DNA of 64,000 nucleotides from JBBQXY01 sp038209195 (GTDB lineage Bacteria > Chloroflexota > Ktedonobacteria > Ktedonobacterales > Ktedonobacteraceae): NCBI GenBank assembly GCA_038209195.1, contig JBBQXY010000004.1, forward strand, positions 1-64,000. Direction: 5' to 3'. The notes under the pieces were generated by a model, which saw only the letters and a list, made by a program, of their open reading frames with translations, ran no database searches and had not been told where the DNA came from. Below are positions 25,108 to 33,208 of this stretch, piece by piece. The translations under genes were made by a program, and so were the position numbers. Position 1 is the first letter of the stretch; each line of letters starts with the position of its first letter.

Positions 25108-26096
25108 GCGTGTTGCTCCAACGCACCGACCCTTACATCAATGCTTAACACAACACCACCACGCACGAGGCGCACTGCAATCTTCGCCTGTGGCTCTTTA
25201 CGTGCCAGAATGTTAAGCAGCGAGGTCTCGTCCACGACAGGCTTGCCTGCCACTTCGAGCAGCACATCGCCGATGAATACTCCTGCATCACTAGTGGGTT
25301 TAGCCTCGCCCAATGCCACTACAAGCACAGCATTTTTGCGTTTAGCATTGCCCCCCACCTGTGCCTGAATAGCTTGCGGCAGATCGAGGAGAGCGACAGG
25401 TTGTACTTCTAATGCCAGGGTGACGCGACGCCTGGGCAAGCCCGCAATCCAAGAACTCACGATATTGCTCGGAATAGAAACGGCCAGATCACCACCAAAG
25501 ACCATGGCATTGACGCCAACGACCTTGCCATCGGCATCCAGCAATGGCCCACCCGAATTGCCCGGAGCAAGCACGACATCCGACTTGATGTAGCGCAAAT
25601 CCACCTCGTTTTTGTTGGCATTCGCTTTGGTCGTGCTGTCTTTTTTGACGTTGTTAACGTTGTTGACACTACTGATGATACCAGCGGTGACAACGCCACG
25701 CTGCCCCCAGGGATTGCCCACGGCGAACACCCATTCGCCCACGCGTAACCGCGCTGAATCGCCCGCCGTCACGGCTTGCAGATGGTCGGCTGAGATAGTC
25801 AGCATTGCCAGGTCGAGCTTTGCGTTGCGCTCCACCACCTTCGCATCCAAGATTTGACCGTCAGCTAAATGTACTTTGATGGCAGTTGAGCCTTCGGGAA
25901 CGACATGGTGATTGGTAATAATAGAGCCGCTATGACCGTCAGCATCCCAGATGATACCAGTGCCAGCGCCACGGCCCTCGTTGAGAACCTGTACGATGCT
26001 GGGCTGCACCTTATCTACCATCTGCGTCAGCGCGTGCGAGAACACATCGGGCAACGGTGACGATTTTGCTGGGGTTGTGATTGTTTCTTGTGTCAT
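25104..26096 (-). CDS. HtrA/DegP-type S1C serine protease with PDZ domain
   Basis: Catalytic triad: H64 in ITNHHVV, D95 in AKLDLAML and S181 in APGNSGGPL. A C-terminal PDZ domain covers about 225-325 (GVFIGDVLLEVAGKPVVDE). No signal peptide or membrane anchor is visible at the N-terminus, unusual for HtrA, which normally works outside the cytoplasm. An insertion rich in Asn/Lys (VNNVNNVKKDSTTKANANKN) lies between the D and S motifs, in the activation-loop area. It is coupled by ATGA to the LuxR regulator and follows a paralogue by 32 bases. Confidence 0.9.
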   Translation of the reverse strand: MTQETITTPAKSSPLPDVFSHALTQMVDKVQPSIVQVLNEGRGAGTGIIWDADGHSGSIITNHHVVPEGSTAIKVHLADGQILDAKVVERNAKLDLAMLTISADHLQAVTAGDSARLRVGEWVFAVGNPWGQRGVVTAGIISSVNNVNNVKKDSTTKANANKNEVDLRYIKSDVVLAPGNSGGPLLDADGKVVGVNAMVFGGDLAVSIPSNIVSSWIAGLPRRRVTLALEVQPVALLDLPQAIQAQVGGNAKRKNAVLVVALGEAKPTSDAGVFIGDVLLEVAGKPVVDETSLLNILARKEPQAKIAVRLVRGGVVLSIDVRVGALEQHA

Positions 26097-26128
26097 ATTC
26101 TACCTATTTTCATGCTCGCCTGTTTGTC

Positions 26129-27046
26129 TTATTTGCGCTGCCCTACGGTGATTTGTAATGTTTGTAGTGTGTTGCCACGAATTACTTCGAGTGGAATCGT
26201 CTTGCCTACGCGATTGTGTACCAGTACGGCCTGTAAATCCTCGGTATCATTGATGGTCTTGCCATCGAGTCCAACCAGGATATCACCAAGCATCAATCCC
26301 CCTTTTTGCGCCGGGCTATCATCATCTACCTTGACAATGAGCAGACCGTGATCTTGTGTGCGCCCACCGCGTTGCACTTCAGGCAGACGTACTAACTGGC
26401 TGCTGATACCCAGGTAGCCGCGCTTGATATAACCTTGCTGCGCGAGGGTATCTGCTATACTCCAGGCGATAGAGACAGGCACCGCGAGAGCCACACCGTT
26501 CACCAGTCCAGTCGTGGTAATGCCCAATACATTGCCCTGTGCATCGATGAGAGGGCCACCAGAGAAACCGGGATAGGGGGTTGCATCTGTGCGAATATAG
26601 CGTTCAAGGGTCGCGCCGCGTCCTGTCCGCAAGGGGCCACCCACAGCACTGACGATACCGGCACTCGCCATCGGCCCCTCGCTGGTATTGCGCCCAACCG
26701 CCATCACTAGTTGACCAACACGAGCCGCGTCTGTCGCGCTTGTCGCTGGCTCAATCCCCAAGTCAGTGGCACGGAGAACGGCAAGATCGGTCGAGGGGTC
26801 ACGCCCAACAAATTGCACGGGCACCGTTCGTCCATCATGGCTCTGGATGGTCAAATCTTCTTCGCGCTCAAGCACATGATCCGCCGTTATTACCAGGTCG
26901 GTAGCATAGACGACACCACTAGCAGGTTGCCGTTGACGCCCATTCACCAAAACAAGGGCAGAGCTCACACGCTCAACCGCATCCGCCATCTGATTCGAGA
27001 GCAGGCGCAATACCTGCATATCGTTTTCGCTTTTTGTCTGTTCCAT
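26129..27046 (-). CDS. Second HtrA-type S1C serine protease with PDZ domain
   Basis: A paralogue of the next gene in the operon. The triad is H57 in VITADHVL, D87 in PSTDLAVL and S162 in YPGFSGGPL, and the PDZ domain occupies about 205-300 (GGLMLGDILVGLDGKTIND). It also lacks a signal peptide. The start at 27046 (MEQTKSE) is preferred to an ATG 14 codons upstream because the extra residues look non-native. It is the first gene of the operon of two proteases and one LuxR regulator. Confidence 0.88.
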   Translation of the reverse strand: MEQTKSENDMQVLRLLSNQMADAVERVSSALVLVNGRQRQPASGVVYATDLVITADHVLEREEDLTIQSHDGRTVPVQFVGRDPSTDLAVLRATDLGIEPATSATDAARVGQLVMAVGRNTSEGPMASAGIVSAVGGPLRTGRGATLERYIRTDATPYPGFSGGPLIDAQGNVLGITTTGLVNGVALAVPVSIAWSIADTLAQQGYIKRGYLGISSQLVRLPEVQRGGRTQDHGLLIVKVDDDSPAQKGGLMLGDILVGLDGKTINDTEDLQAVLVHNRVGKTIPLEVIRGNTLQTLQITVGQRK

Positions 27047-27125
27047 AGTATGTTCTCTTTCATGAGTTCGTAGCGTAAATGCCAACACCTGTACATACTA
27101 TATGCGCAAAAGCGAGGGCATACAT

Positions 27126-27164
27126 CAGCCATTCGACTAGCATAAGCCTAGCTGAATGGCTAGC
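27126..27164. terminator. Imperfect hairpin downstream of the S51 peptidase
   Basis: Arms agccattc/gaatggct with an inner ctag/ctag pairing lie just after the peptidase stop on the minus strand. No T-run follows, so it is a weak terminator candidate. Confidence 0.35.
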
Positions 27165-27166
27165 CG

Positions 27167-27958
27167 TTAAAGAACATCGTCACGGAGCATGATTTTTTCA
27201 CCGATATGCAAGGTGCGCGTCGTCTGACCACGTTCAAAGACTTTGACGCTCTGACGACCCATCACCTGCCATTGGGAGGCTGGAGCATCACCGCTGGCGA
27301 AGCCAACGCGTACCAGTGCCGTATCTTCATCGATGCCCAGCACGACATGATCTTCGGGAAGCGAGGAAAGCAATGTCTGGAAGATTTTCTGATCAAGAAA
27401 GTTTGCCATGCGATCAAAGTGGGGAAAGACGACAATATGCGGCACAAGGCCCAACGCATCCACCCATTCAGGCTTCTCACCCGCCATCACTGTTCGTATA
27501 GAAATGGTATGCCCACTGAGAGCCATCGCCCCTGCACTACAACCCGCCAGCACCGCGCCACCTCGATAGGCCGTCTGGATGGTCTCCCAGGCGAGGGTGT
27601 CGCGTAATGTTTCAATAATATGCTGCGGATTGCCGCCGGAAAAGTAGAAGAAATTGGCGTCCCGCAACAGCTCTAACTGTGCAGGGTCTACGGCACTGGC
27701 ACGATCAATGATAAGCGTGGCGCGCACATCCTGTACACCCAGGGCATGAAAATGGGTCAAGCCCAGGTTGTTCCAGTAGGTCGAGCTCCCTTCTTCCAGA
27801 CCACTGGCGGTCGGCAGCAGGGCAACGCGTGCCTTGCTTGCTCCTCCAAGTGTCTCTAGCAAGTAGGCATCGGTGGTGTTCATGGCAGCTAAATATTCGC
27901 CTGACCCTACCAGCGCGATTGCGCCCAGTGTGGTGCGGGTCTCTTTCTCTTTAGTCAT
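27167..27958 (-). CDS. Peptidase S51/cyanophycinase-like protein
   Basis: The fold is a class-I-glutamine-amidotransferase-like serine hydrolase. S141 in AGCSAGAMALSG is the nucleophile and FYFSGGNPQHII is the family hallmark. N-terminal LVGSGEYL also fits cyanophycinase and alpha-aspartyl dipeptidase relatives. No signal peptide is present and length is 263 residues. Whether it cleaves cyanophycin-type isopeptides or Asp-X dipeptides cannot be decided. It precedes the twin-protease operon on the same strand with a 120-bp gap. Confidence 0.8.
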   Translation of the reverse strand: MTKEKETRTTLGAIALVGSGEYLAAMNTTDAYLLETLGGASKARVALLPTASGLEEGSSTYWNNLGLTHFHALGVQDVRATLIIDRASAVDPAQLELLRDANFFYFSGGNPQHIIETLRDTLAWETIQTAYRGGAVLAGCSAGAMALSGHTISIRTVMAGEKPEWVDALGLVPHIVVFPHFDRMANFLDQKIFQTLLSSLPEDHVVLGIDEDTALVRVGFASGDAPASQWQVMGRQSVKVFERGQTTRTLHIGEKIMLRDDVL

Positions 27959-28125
27959 GTATTTTTTCCTTATGCGAGTTTGGTGAATCGTCCTTGCGAA
28001 TAAGAACAGAACAATGGCTGCTGATTATTCCTTGAAGTTATTGCTTAATTATTGCATTTCACATATTTCTCTTGTAAAATAGCTGACGATGAGACATCTC
28101 TAAAGCAAATTACAGGAAAAAAGCA

Positions 28126-28944
28126 ATGACGAACGAGAAAAACCCTGATTTAAGTGATCCCTCCATAATAGATGAAGCAACGCAGCCGTTAACCAAGCCT
28201 AATACGGCAGCAGATGTTAAATCCCCATATATTAACAAAAGCGATTTTTTACTGCACGAATATGATAGTCTAAAAAGTGAAGTAGTTCAGCGTATAGTGA
28301 CAAGATACCAGATCATCTCCATAGCGTTAGTGGCACTTGGAGCAGTTTTTACAATACAAAACCCCTATCTGGATCTTTTATTTCCTGTAATAGCCCTGGC
28401 TTTGCTCATTGTTTACATTTCAAACGCTCGTACGATTCGCAATATCGGCGACTATATTCAAGATAATATCGAGAATGTGGTTTCTGAGGACAACAAAACG
28501 CCTATAAATAAGCCTGAGAGTAAAAAGTCAAATGAAAATAGCTTCGGCTGGCAAAATAAGCAGGCAACGAAGGCAAGAGGAAACATGCGTCAAGTTGGTT
28601 TTTCCGCAGGTCGAATGACATTTCCTATCTGTAGTATTGTTGCCATCGTCGCAGGCATTATTATACTTGTTGCAAATAGTGACCCAAACACTCCACCTGA
28701 TCGTGTTGCATTTAATATCATTTTGCCAATAATTTCATTTATCATTTTTCTTTTAACACTGAGTGTCGCTTTTAATGCAAATCAGCTAATTGGGTTTATC
28801 GAAGACAATCCCGATTTGACCAAAGTGAATGGTTCACTCTATGCTCTCACGCTACTTGGTGAAGTGATAAAGGGTCTTGGCGTAATGATAGGGATTATAA
28901 AAGAAACCGACAATACAGCTAAGGATGAAGACACAAATGCATGA
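28126..28944 (+). CDS. Hypothetical four-TM membrane protein
   Basis: Not recognised. The protein has a charged cytoplasmic N-terminus of about 55 residues, then paired hydrophobic segments (IISIALVALGAVFTI, LLFPVIALALLIVYI), a charged middle loop of about 65 residues, and another hydrophobic pair (ICSIVAIVAGIIILVA, IILPIISFIIFLLTLSVAF). The arrangement resembles two membrane hairpins. Codon use is more AT-rich than in its neighbours, which may indicate recent transfer. AGGA lies before the ATG. It stands alone, with a dispersed repeat downstream. Confidence 0.6.
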   Translation: MTNEKNPDLSDPSIIDEATQPLTKPNTAADVKSPYINKSDFLLHEYDSLKSEVVQRIVTRYQIISIALVALGAVFTIQNPYLDLLFPVIALALLIVYISNARTIRNIGDYIQDNIENVVSEDNKTPINKPESKKSNENSFGWQNKQATKARGNMRQVGFSAGRMTFPICSIVAIVAGIIILVANSDPNTPPDRVAFNIILPIISFIIFLLTLSVAFNANQLIGFIEDNPDLTKVNGSLYALTLLGEVIKGLGVMIGIIKETDNTAKDEDTNA

Positions 28945-29037
28945 GCCATCCACTTGACAATCCAGCCTGTAGAGCCTACCATTGTCTCATGAAATCGTGA
29001 ACTGGCTGTCTTGGATCTGTCATTTTCAAACTAGTGC

Positions 29038-29158
29038 TTTGACACTCTTCATTTGTCGGGCCGCCTTCGGCGGCAAGGATGGGGGAAGACTAGGGCGCAG
29101 CCCTAGAACCCCGTCAAGGGGCAGCAGCCCCTTGCATCCCCACTCGTCAAGTGAAAAG
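29038..29158. repeat. Multi-hairpin palindromic element, copy A (reverse orientation)
   Basis: The segment contains ccgccttcggcgg, tagggcgcagcccta and caaggggcagcagccccttg hairpins in series, with degenerate inverted ends (cactcttcatttgtc at one end, gtcaagtgaaaagag at the other). The same string of hairpins occurs reversed at 38806-38956 and 49358-49517. It lies between the orphan membrane gene and trpB2. Confidence 0.75.
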
Positions 29159-29258
29159 AGACAGACTACTAACTCGAGGAGCCGCTTCACCACACCTCAA
29201 AGTGGCACAAGGTATATTTGTGCGTTCCGCCGTTCTCACGCCTCGAAAGGAGCGAACC

Positions 29259-30629
29259 ATGCCAGACAATGTTCATACCAAATATCTTTTGAGTGAAAAC
29301 GAAATGCCTCGCGCCTGGTACAACATCGTCCCCGATCTACCCAGACCCCCTGAGGCCGTGCTGCATCCCGGCACGATGCAACCAGTAGGGCCAAACGACT
29401 TGGCGGCCCTCTTTCCCATGGCATTAATTATGCAAGAGGTCAGTGCGGAGCCGTACATCGAGATTCCTGAGCCTGTTCGCCAAATCTATTTCCAATGGCG
29501 TCCAAGTCCACTCTACCGCGCACGTCGATTAGAAAAGGCTTTGGATACCCCTGCGCGCATTTACTATAAGTACGAGGGGGTCAGTCCCGTGGGTAGCCAC
29601 AAGGCGAATACGGCAGTGCCACAGGTTTACTTCAACAAAGAGGCTGGCGTAAAAAAGATTGCGACCGAGACGGGCGCAGGTCAGTGGGGATCGGCACTCT
29701 CGATGGCGGGGGCATTCTTTGGCGTTGAGATCGAAGTCTTCATGGTCAAGATAAGTTACCAGCAGAAGCCCTACCGCAGAAATATGATGGAGACTTTTGG
29801 TGCCTCCATCCATGCCAGCCCATCCAATCTGACGAACTCGGGTCGTAGTATCCTGGCCAAAGACCCCAACAATATGGGTAGTCTGGGTATCGCCATCAGT
29901 GAGGCGGTGGAAGTCGCAGCCACCAGTGGTGGTTCGATTAAATATTCACTGGGCAGTGTCTTGAACCATGTGCTGATGCACCAGACGATTATCGGTGAAG
30001 AGGCGTTGTTGCAAATGGCGCAAGCTGACGACTACCCTGATGTGGTTATTGGATGCGCGGGCGGTGGCAGCAACATGGCAGGGCTCATTTTCCCCTTTAT
30101 CGGTGAGGCGCGCCGCAAAGGACTCAAAACGCGTTTCCTGGCGGCTGAACCCATGTCTTGCCCCAGCCTGACCAAAGGTGTTTACGCCTATGACTTCGGC
30201 GATACTGTTGGTATGACACCGCTCGTCAAGATGCACACGCTCGGTCATGATTTCATCCCGCCTGGTATTCACGCGGGTGGTTTGCGCTATCACGGCATGT
30301 CGCCGCTGGTTTCGCTGCTACACGATGAGGGCATCATCGAGGCTCAGGCGTATCACCAACTCAGTGTCTTCGAGGCAGCGGTACAATTTGCCCGTGCCGA
30401 GGGCATCATTCCCGCGCCAGAAACGGGACATGCCATCCGCGCCGTCTTCGATGAGGCTCTCAAGGCTAAAGAGGCAGGAGAGGAGCGCGTGATCCTCTTC
30501 AACCTTTCCGGTCACGGTCATTTCGATATGGCAGCCTACGAAGCCTACTTCTCCGGCAAACTGCAAGATTTCGAATACCCCGCCGAAGCGGTTGCAGCCG
30601 CCCAACAGAGAATGCCACAGGTAGTATAA
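29259..30629 (+). CDS. TrpB2-type tryptophan synthase beta-like PLP enzyme
   Basis: The enzyme is predicted to make tryptophan from indole and serine or to perform a related beta-replacement. The TrpB2 hallmark PPEAVLHPGT is present, PLP lysine K115 is in GSHKANTA, and a glycine-rich phosphate loop (GCAGGGSNMAG) and GLRYHGMSP follow. From the ATG at 29259 (MPDNVHTKY) it has 456 residues, the normal TrpB2 length, and AAAGGAG precedes it. No trpA or other trp gene is adjacent, typical of stand-alone TrpB2 used for indole salvage. Confidence 0.9.
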   Translation: MPDNVHTKYLLSENEMPRAWYNIVPDLPRPPEAVLHPGTMQPVGPNDLAALFPMALIMQEVSAEPYIEIPEPVRQIYFQWRPSPLYRARRLEKALDTPARIYYKYEGVSPVGSHKANTAVPQVYFNKEAGVKKIATETGAGQWGSALSMAGAFFGVEIEVFMVKISYQQKPYRRNMMETFGASIHASPSNLTNSGRSILAKDPNNMGSLGIAISEAVEVAATSGGSIKYSLGSVLNHVLMHQTIIGEEALLQMAQADDYPDVVIGCAGGGSNMAGLIFPFIGEARRKGLKTRFLAAEPMSCPSLTKGVYAYDFGDTVGMTPLVKMHTLGHDFIPPGIHAGGLRYHGMSPLVSLLHDEGIIEAQAYHQLSVFEAAVQFARAEGIIPAPETGHAIRAVFDEALKAKEAGEERVILFNLSGHGHFDMAAYEAYFSGKLQDFEYPAEAVAAAQQRMPQVV

Positions 30630-30646
30630 TAGCATAAAGAGGAAGA

Positions 30647-30699
30647 GGTATCAGAGCAATAGGCGGTCAGGCTACCTATTGCTCTGATACCGCTTTTTT
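30647..30699 (+). terminator. Rho-independent terminator of trpB2
   Basis: Perfect 17-base arms (30647-30663, 30675-30691) followed by gcTTTTTT. It stops the plus-strand gene and sits against the 3' end of the converging response regulator gene. Confidence 0.92.
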
Positions 30700-31423
30700 A
30701 TTGCACTTTTTGTGCGTCGGCGTGGGTCACTAGGAAGTATCCAATGCCCACCTTGGTGAGGATATAGCGAGGGTGAGTGGGATCAACCTCTAACTTACGG
30801 CGCAAGCGATTGACGTTGACCTGCAACATATGGCTCTCACCAATGTAGTCAGAGCCCCATACATGATCGAGCAGCAGATCCTGCGTGACGACGCGACCCA
30901 CATTTTGTGCCAGATAGGAGAGTATACGGTATTCAGTCGGAGTGAGGATGACCTCTTTTCCAGCCAAACTCACCAGATGCTGCGTAAAATCAATATGCAA
31001 ATCGCTAATAGTGATGTCGGCACGCGTAGCGTTATTCTCGTTTGCAGTATACGTTGTGCGTCGTAAGACAGCTCGCACGCGAGCCAACAGTTCATCGACA
31101 CTAAACGGTTTGGTAAGATAATCATCTGCCCCCATATCAAGCCCACGAACCTTGTCTTGATCCTGTCCACGAGCCGTTACCATAATGACGGGTACCGTCG
31201 AAAATTCACGTACACGCTGGCAGACAGTAAAGCCGTCCATTTGGGGCATCATCACATCCAGCAGTACCAGGTCTGGCTGCATAGCTTCTATCTGCTCCAG
31301 GGCTTGCTTGCCATCGCTAGCAGTGAGGACTTCATACCCTTCAAGTTGAAGATTGCGCGCCACTAATCTGAGTAACTGAGGATCATCATCGGCTGTCAAT
31401 ATCGTCGTCTTTTTTGTCGGCAT
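30698..31423 (-). CDS. OmpR/PhoB-family response regulator
   Basis: The receiver domain has acidic DDD at residues 12-14, phosphoacceptor D56 in VLLDVMMP, and the K in DYLTKPF. A C-terminal winged helix (TPTEYRILSYLAQNVGRVVT…NVNRLRRKLE) binds DNA. It follows the histidine kinase gene by six bases on the same strand, making a standard two-component pair. The signal is unknown. Confidence 0.93.
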   Translation of the reverse strand: MPTKKTTILTADDDPQLLRLVARNLQLEGYEVLTASDGKQALEQIEAMQPDLVLLDVMMPQMDGFTVCQRVREFSTVPVIMVTARGQDQDKVRGLDMGADDYLTKPFSVDELLARVRAVLRRTTYTANENNATRADITISDLHIDFTQHLVSLAGKEVILTPTEYRILSYLAQNVGRVVTQDLLLDHVWGSDYIGESHMLQVNVNRLRRKLEVDPTHPRYILTKVGIGYFLVTHADAQKVQ

Positions 31424-31429
31424 CGTATT

Positions 31430-32890
31430 TTATCTTTCTTCATTGGGAGGCATAGGCAACCATACATAAAATGTGCTGCCCTGACCAGGTTTACTTTCAG
31501 CCCAGATGACACCTTCATGCAGTTCAACAATGCGTTTGCAGATTGCTAGCCCTAATCCCAACCCATTTACAACGCGTGTGAGACGATTATCAAGGCGATG
31601 AAAGTACTCAAAGACGCGCTCAAGCTGCTCTTCGGGAATACCTATTCCTTGATCGTGAATGCGTATCTCGATCACGTGCCACTGTCTTCTTGTCGGAATA
31701 GCAGGAACAGCTTTGCTGCCATTACCATGCTCATCGTTGGTGAATACACTTGATATGCTAATAGGGTCGCTCACGACAATGGGACGTAATACCACTCTGA
31801 TTATGCCACCGTCTGGTGAGTAAATAGTAGCATTTTCTAGCAGATTATCCAACACTTCGCGCAAACGTTGTCGATCACCCTCGATAATCGGTTCGGAATC
31901 ACTCGGCAATCCAGCAGCGTCTTCGATGTGTAACGTAAACGTTACTTTTCCGGGTGAATGATTGTTGGATACATCTGTCGGAAATAAAACATCAGAACGA
32001 GTAAGACGCTGACCTAATGCCGTGATAGACTCGCGTATAAGAAAGGGCAGATTAATCTCTTTACGTTCAAGCGTGATGGTACCCGTCTCCAACTGCGACA
32101 TTTCCAGCAAGCGATCAATCAAAACAGCCAATCGGTCACTCGACTCGTTAATGGCTAGCAAAAACTCGTGCCGTTCCTCTAATGAGATGCGCTGCTCATG
32201 CCGCAAGAGAGTAGCGGCATAGCCTTTAATCGAGGCCAAAGGGCTACGTAGCTCGTGGCTGATCGTCGCCAAGAGTTCGGCTTTCAGCAATTCCATTTCA
32301 TGAATAGCAGTACGACCACTACTATTTTCAAGTGATTGTACCCGTTCTGCCAATAACACACTGGCAATGACGGTACCTACGACATCAGCCACCAATGGCA
32401 AGAGATCGCACCCCTCTTGAGCTGCCGCCACCGCATCGTTTCCTGTCCATCCCAGCAGCAACATGGCATAAAGAGGTAAAGCTGCAGAGCGTTGGTTTGT
32501 TCCCAAAGCAATTTCAGAGATCGCAATTGGTATCTTGCCAACAATCCAACCTGGCGCGACCACAATGCAGTGCCTATCAGTATTATCAAAGGTGAATGTT
32601 CCCAGCATCTGCAATGCCTCTTCTTCGCTTACTTCTTGCAAGGCAAAGGGACGAATAGATTTTTTACTGGAGAAGAAAGGAGATTGGCTTGGCCCGCCTG
32701 GCATGTGCAACGTGAAGAGTAAAGCACCACACTGTACCCCAAAGAGGTGTAAGATGCGCTTCAGCACGGTTCGTGAGTCAGAACCGTTGAGACCAGAGAC
32801 GGCCTGTTGCGATAGACGTGCCAGATCATTGAGGGCAACTATAACCTCAGTGGGTACGTACCCATGTATATGCTTAGATTGTGGTTCCAT
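31430..32890 (-). CDS. Soluble sensor histidine kinase
   Basis: From the ATG at 32890 (MEPQSKHI), which follows AGGAG, it is 486 residues. The N-terminal 200 residues look like a divergent GAF-type sensor. HisKA carries the phosphoacceptor H in ISHELRSPLASIKGY near residue 210. The HATPase domain has DNLLENATIYSPDGG, DQGIGIPEEQ and GLGLGLAI. No membrane span is clear apart from one hydrophobic stretch (ALPLYAMLLLGW), so it probably senses a cytoplasmic cue. Partner of the OmpR-type regulator downstream. Confidence 0.9.
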   Translation of the reverse strand: MEPQSKHIHGYVPTEVIVALNDLARLSQQAVSGLNGSDSRTVLKRILHLFGVQCGALLFTLHMPGGPSQSPFFSSKKSIRPFALQEVSEEEALQMLGTFTFDNTDRHCIVVAPGWIVGKIPIAISEIALGTNQRSAALPLYAMLLLGWTGNDAVAAAQEGCDLLPLVADVVGTVIASVLLAERVQSLENSSGRTAIHEMELLKAELLATISHELRSPLASIKGYAATLLRHEQRISLEERHEFLLAINESSDRLAVLIDRLLEMSQLETGTITLERKEINLPFLIRESITALGQRLTRSDVLFPTDVSNNHSPGKVTFTLHIEDAAGLPSDSEPIIEGDRQRLREVLDNLLENATIYSPDGGIIRVVLRPIVVSDPISISSVFTNDEHGNGSKAVPAIPTRRQWHVIEIRIHDQGIGIPEEQLERVFEYFHRLDNRLTRVVNGLGLGLAICKRIVELHEGVIWAESKPGQGSTFYVWLPMPPNEER

Positions 32891-33208
32891 CCTACTCCTA
32901 GTTGTTGTCTCTTTTGTTATTGCCAATAGCGAGTGAAAAATAATCTAGCTAGCAATCCCAATAAGCGTACTTGTGCTACAGTATAAGGAAAACTGCTCAC
33001 AGTCAAGGCACAAAAAAGGAGATAACATCACAAAAATATCACAATATAATGCGGAACACACAATAGCGGAGAGAAAATATGTCTTTCTTGGGTACAAGGC
33101 AGGAGTTGTTGTATCATAGGAGTGATCAATACTCGCTATGTCAGCATTACACCCACAATGGTTGCTTGGTTGTTCAAGCATGAGCATTAGGAGGCAGGAA
33201 GGTAAGGT
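32891..33208. other. Divergent intergenic region between two signalling operons
   Basis: About 318 bases, AT-rich, separating divergent kinase genes. It should contain promoters for both. AGGAAGG precedes the plus-strand start. No repeat or RNA gene is recognised. Confidence 0.45.

Noticed and set aside
29190..29258. T-box-like sequence (AAAGTGGCACAAGG with a following hairpin) before trpB2, with a TGGC that would suit tRNA-Trp
   Set aside because: The conserved T-box consensus matches only partly, the stem flanking the bulge does not form, and no stem I or specifier loop is visible.
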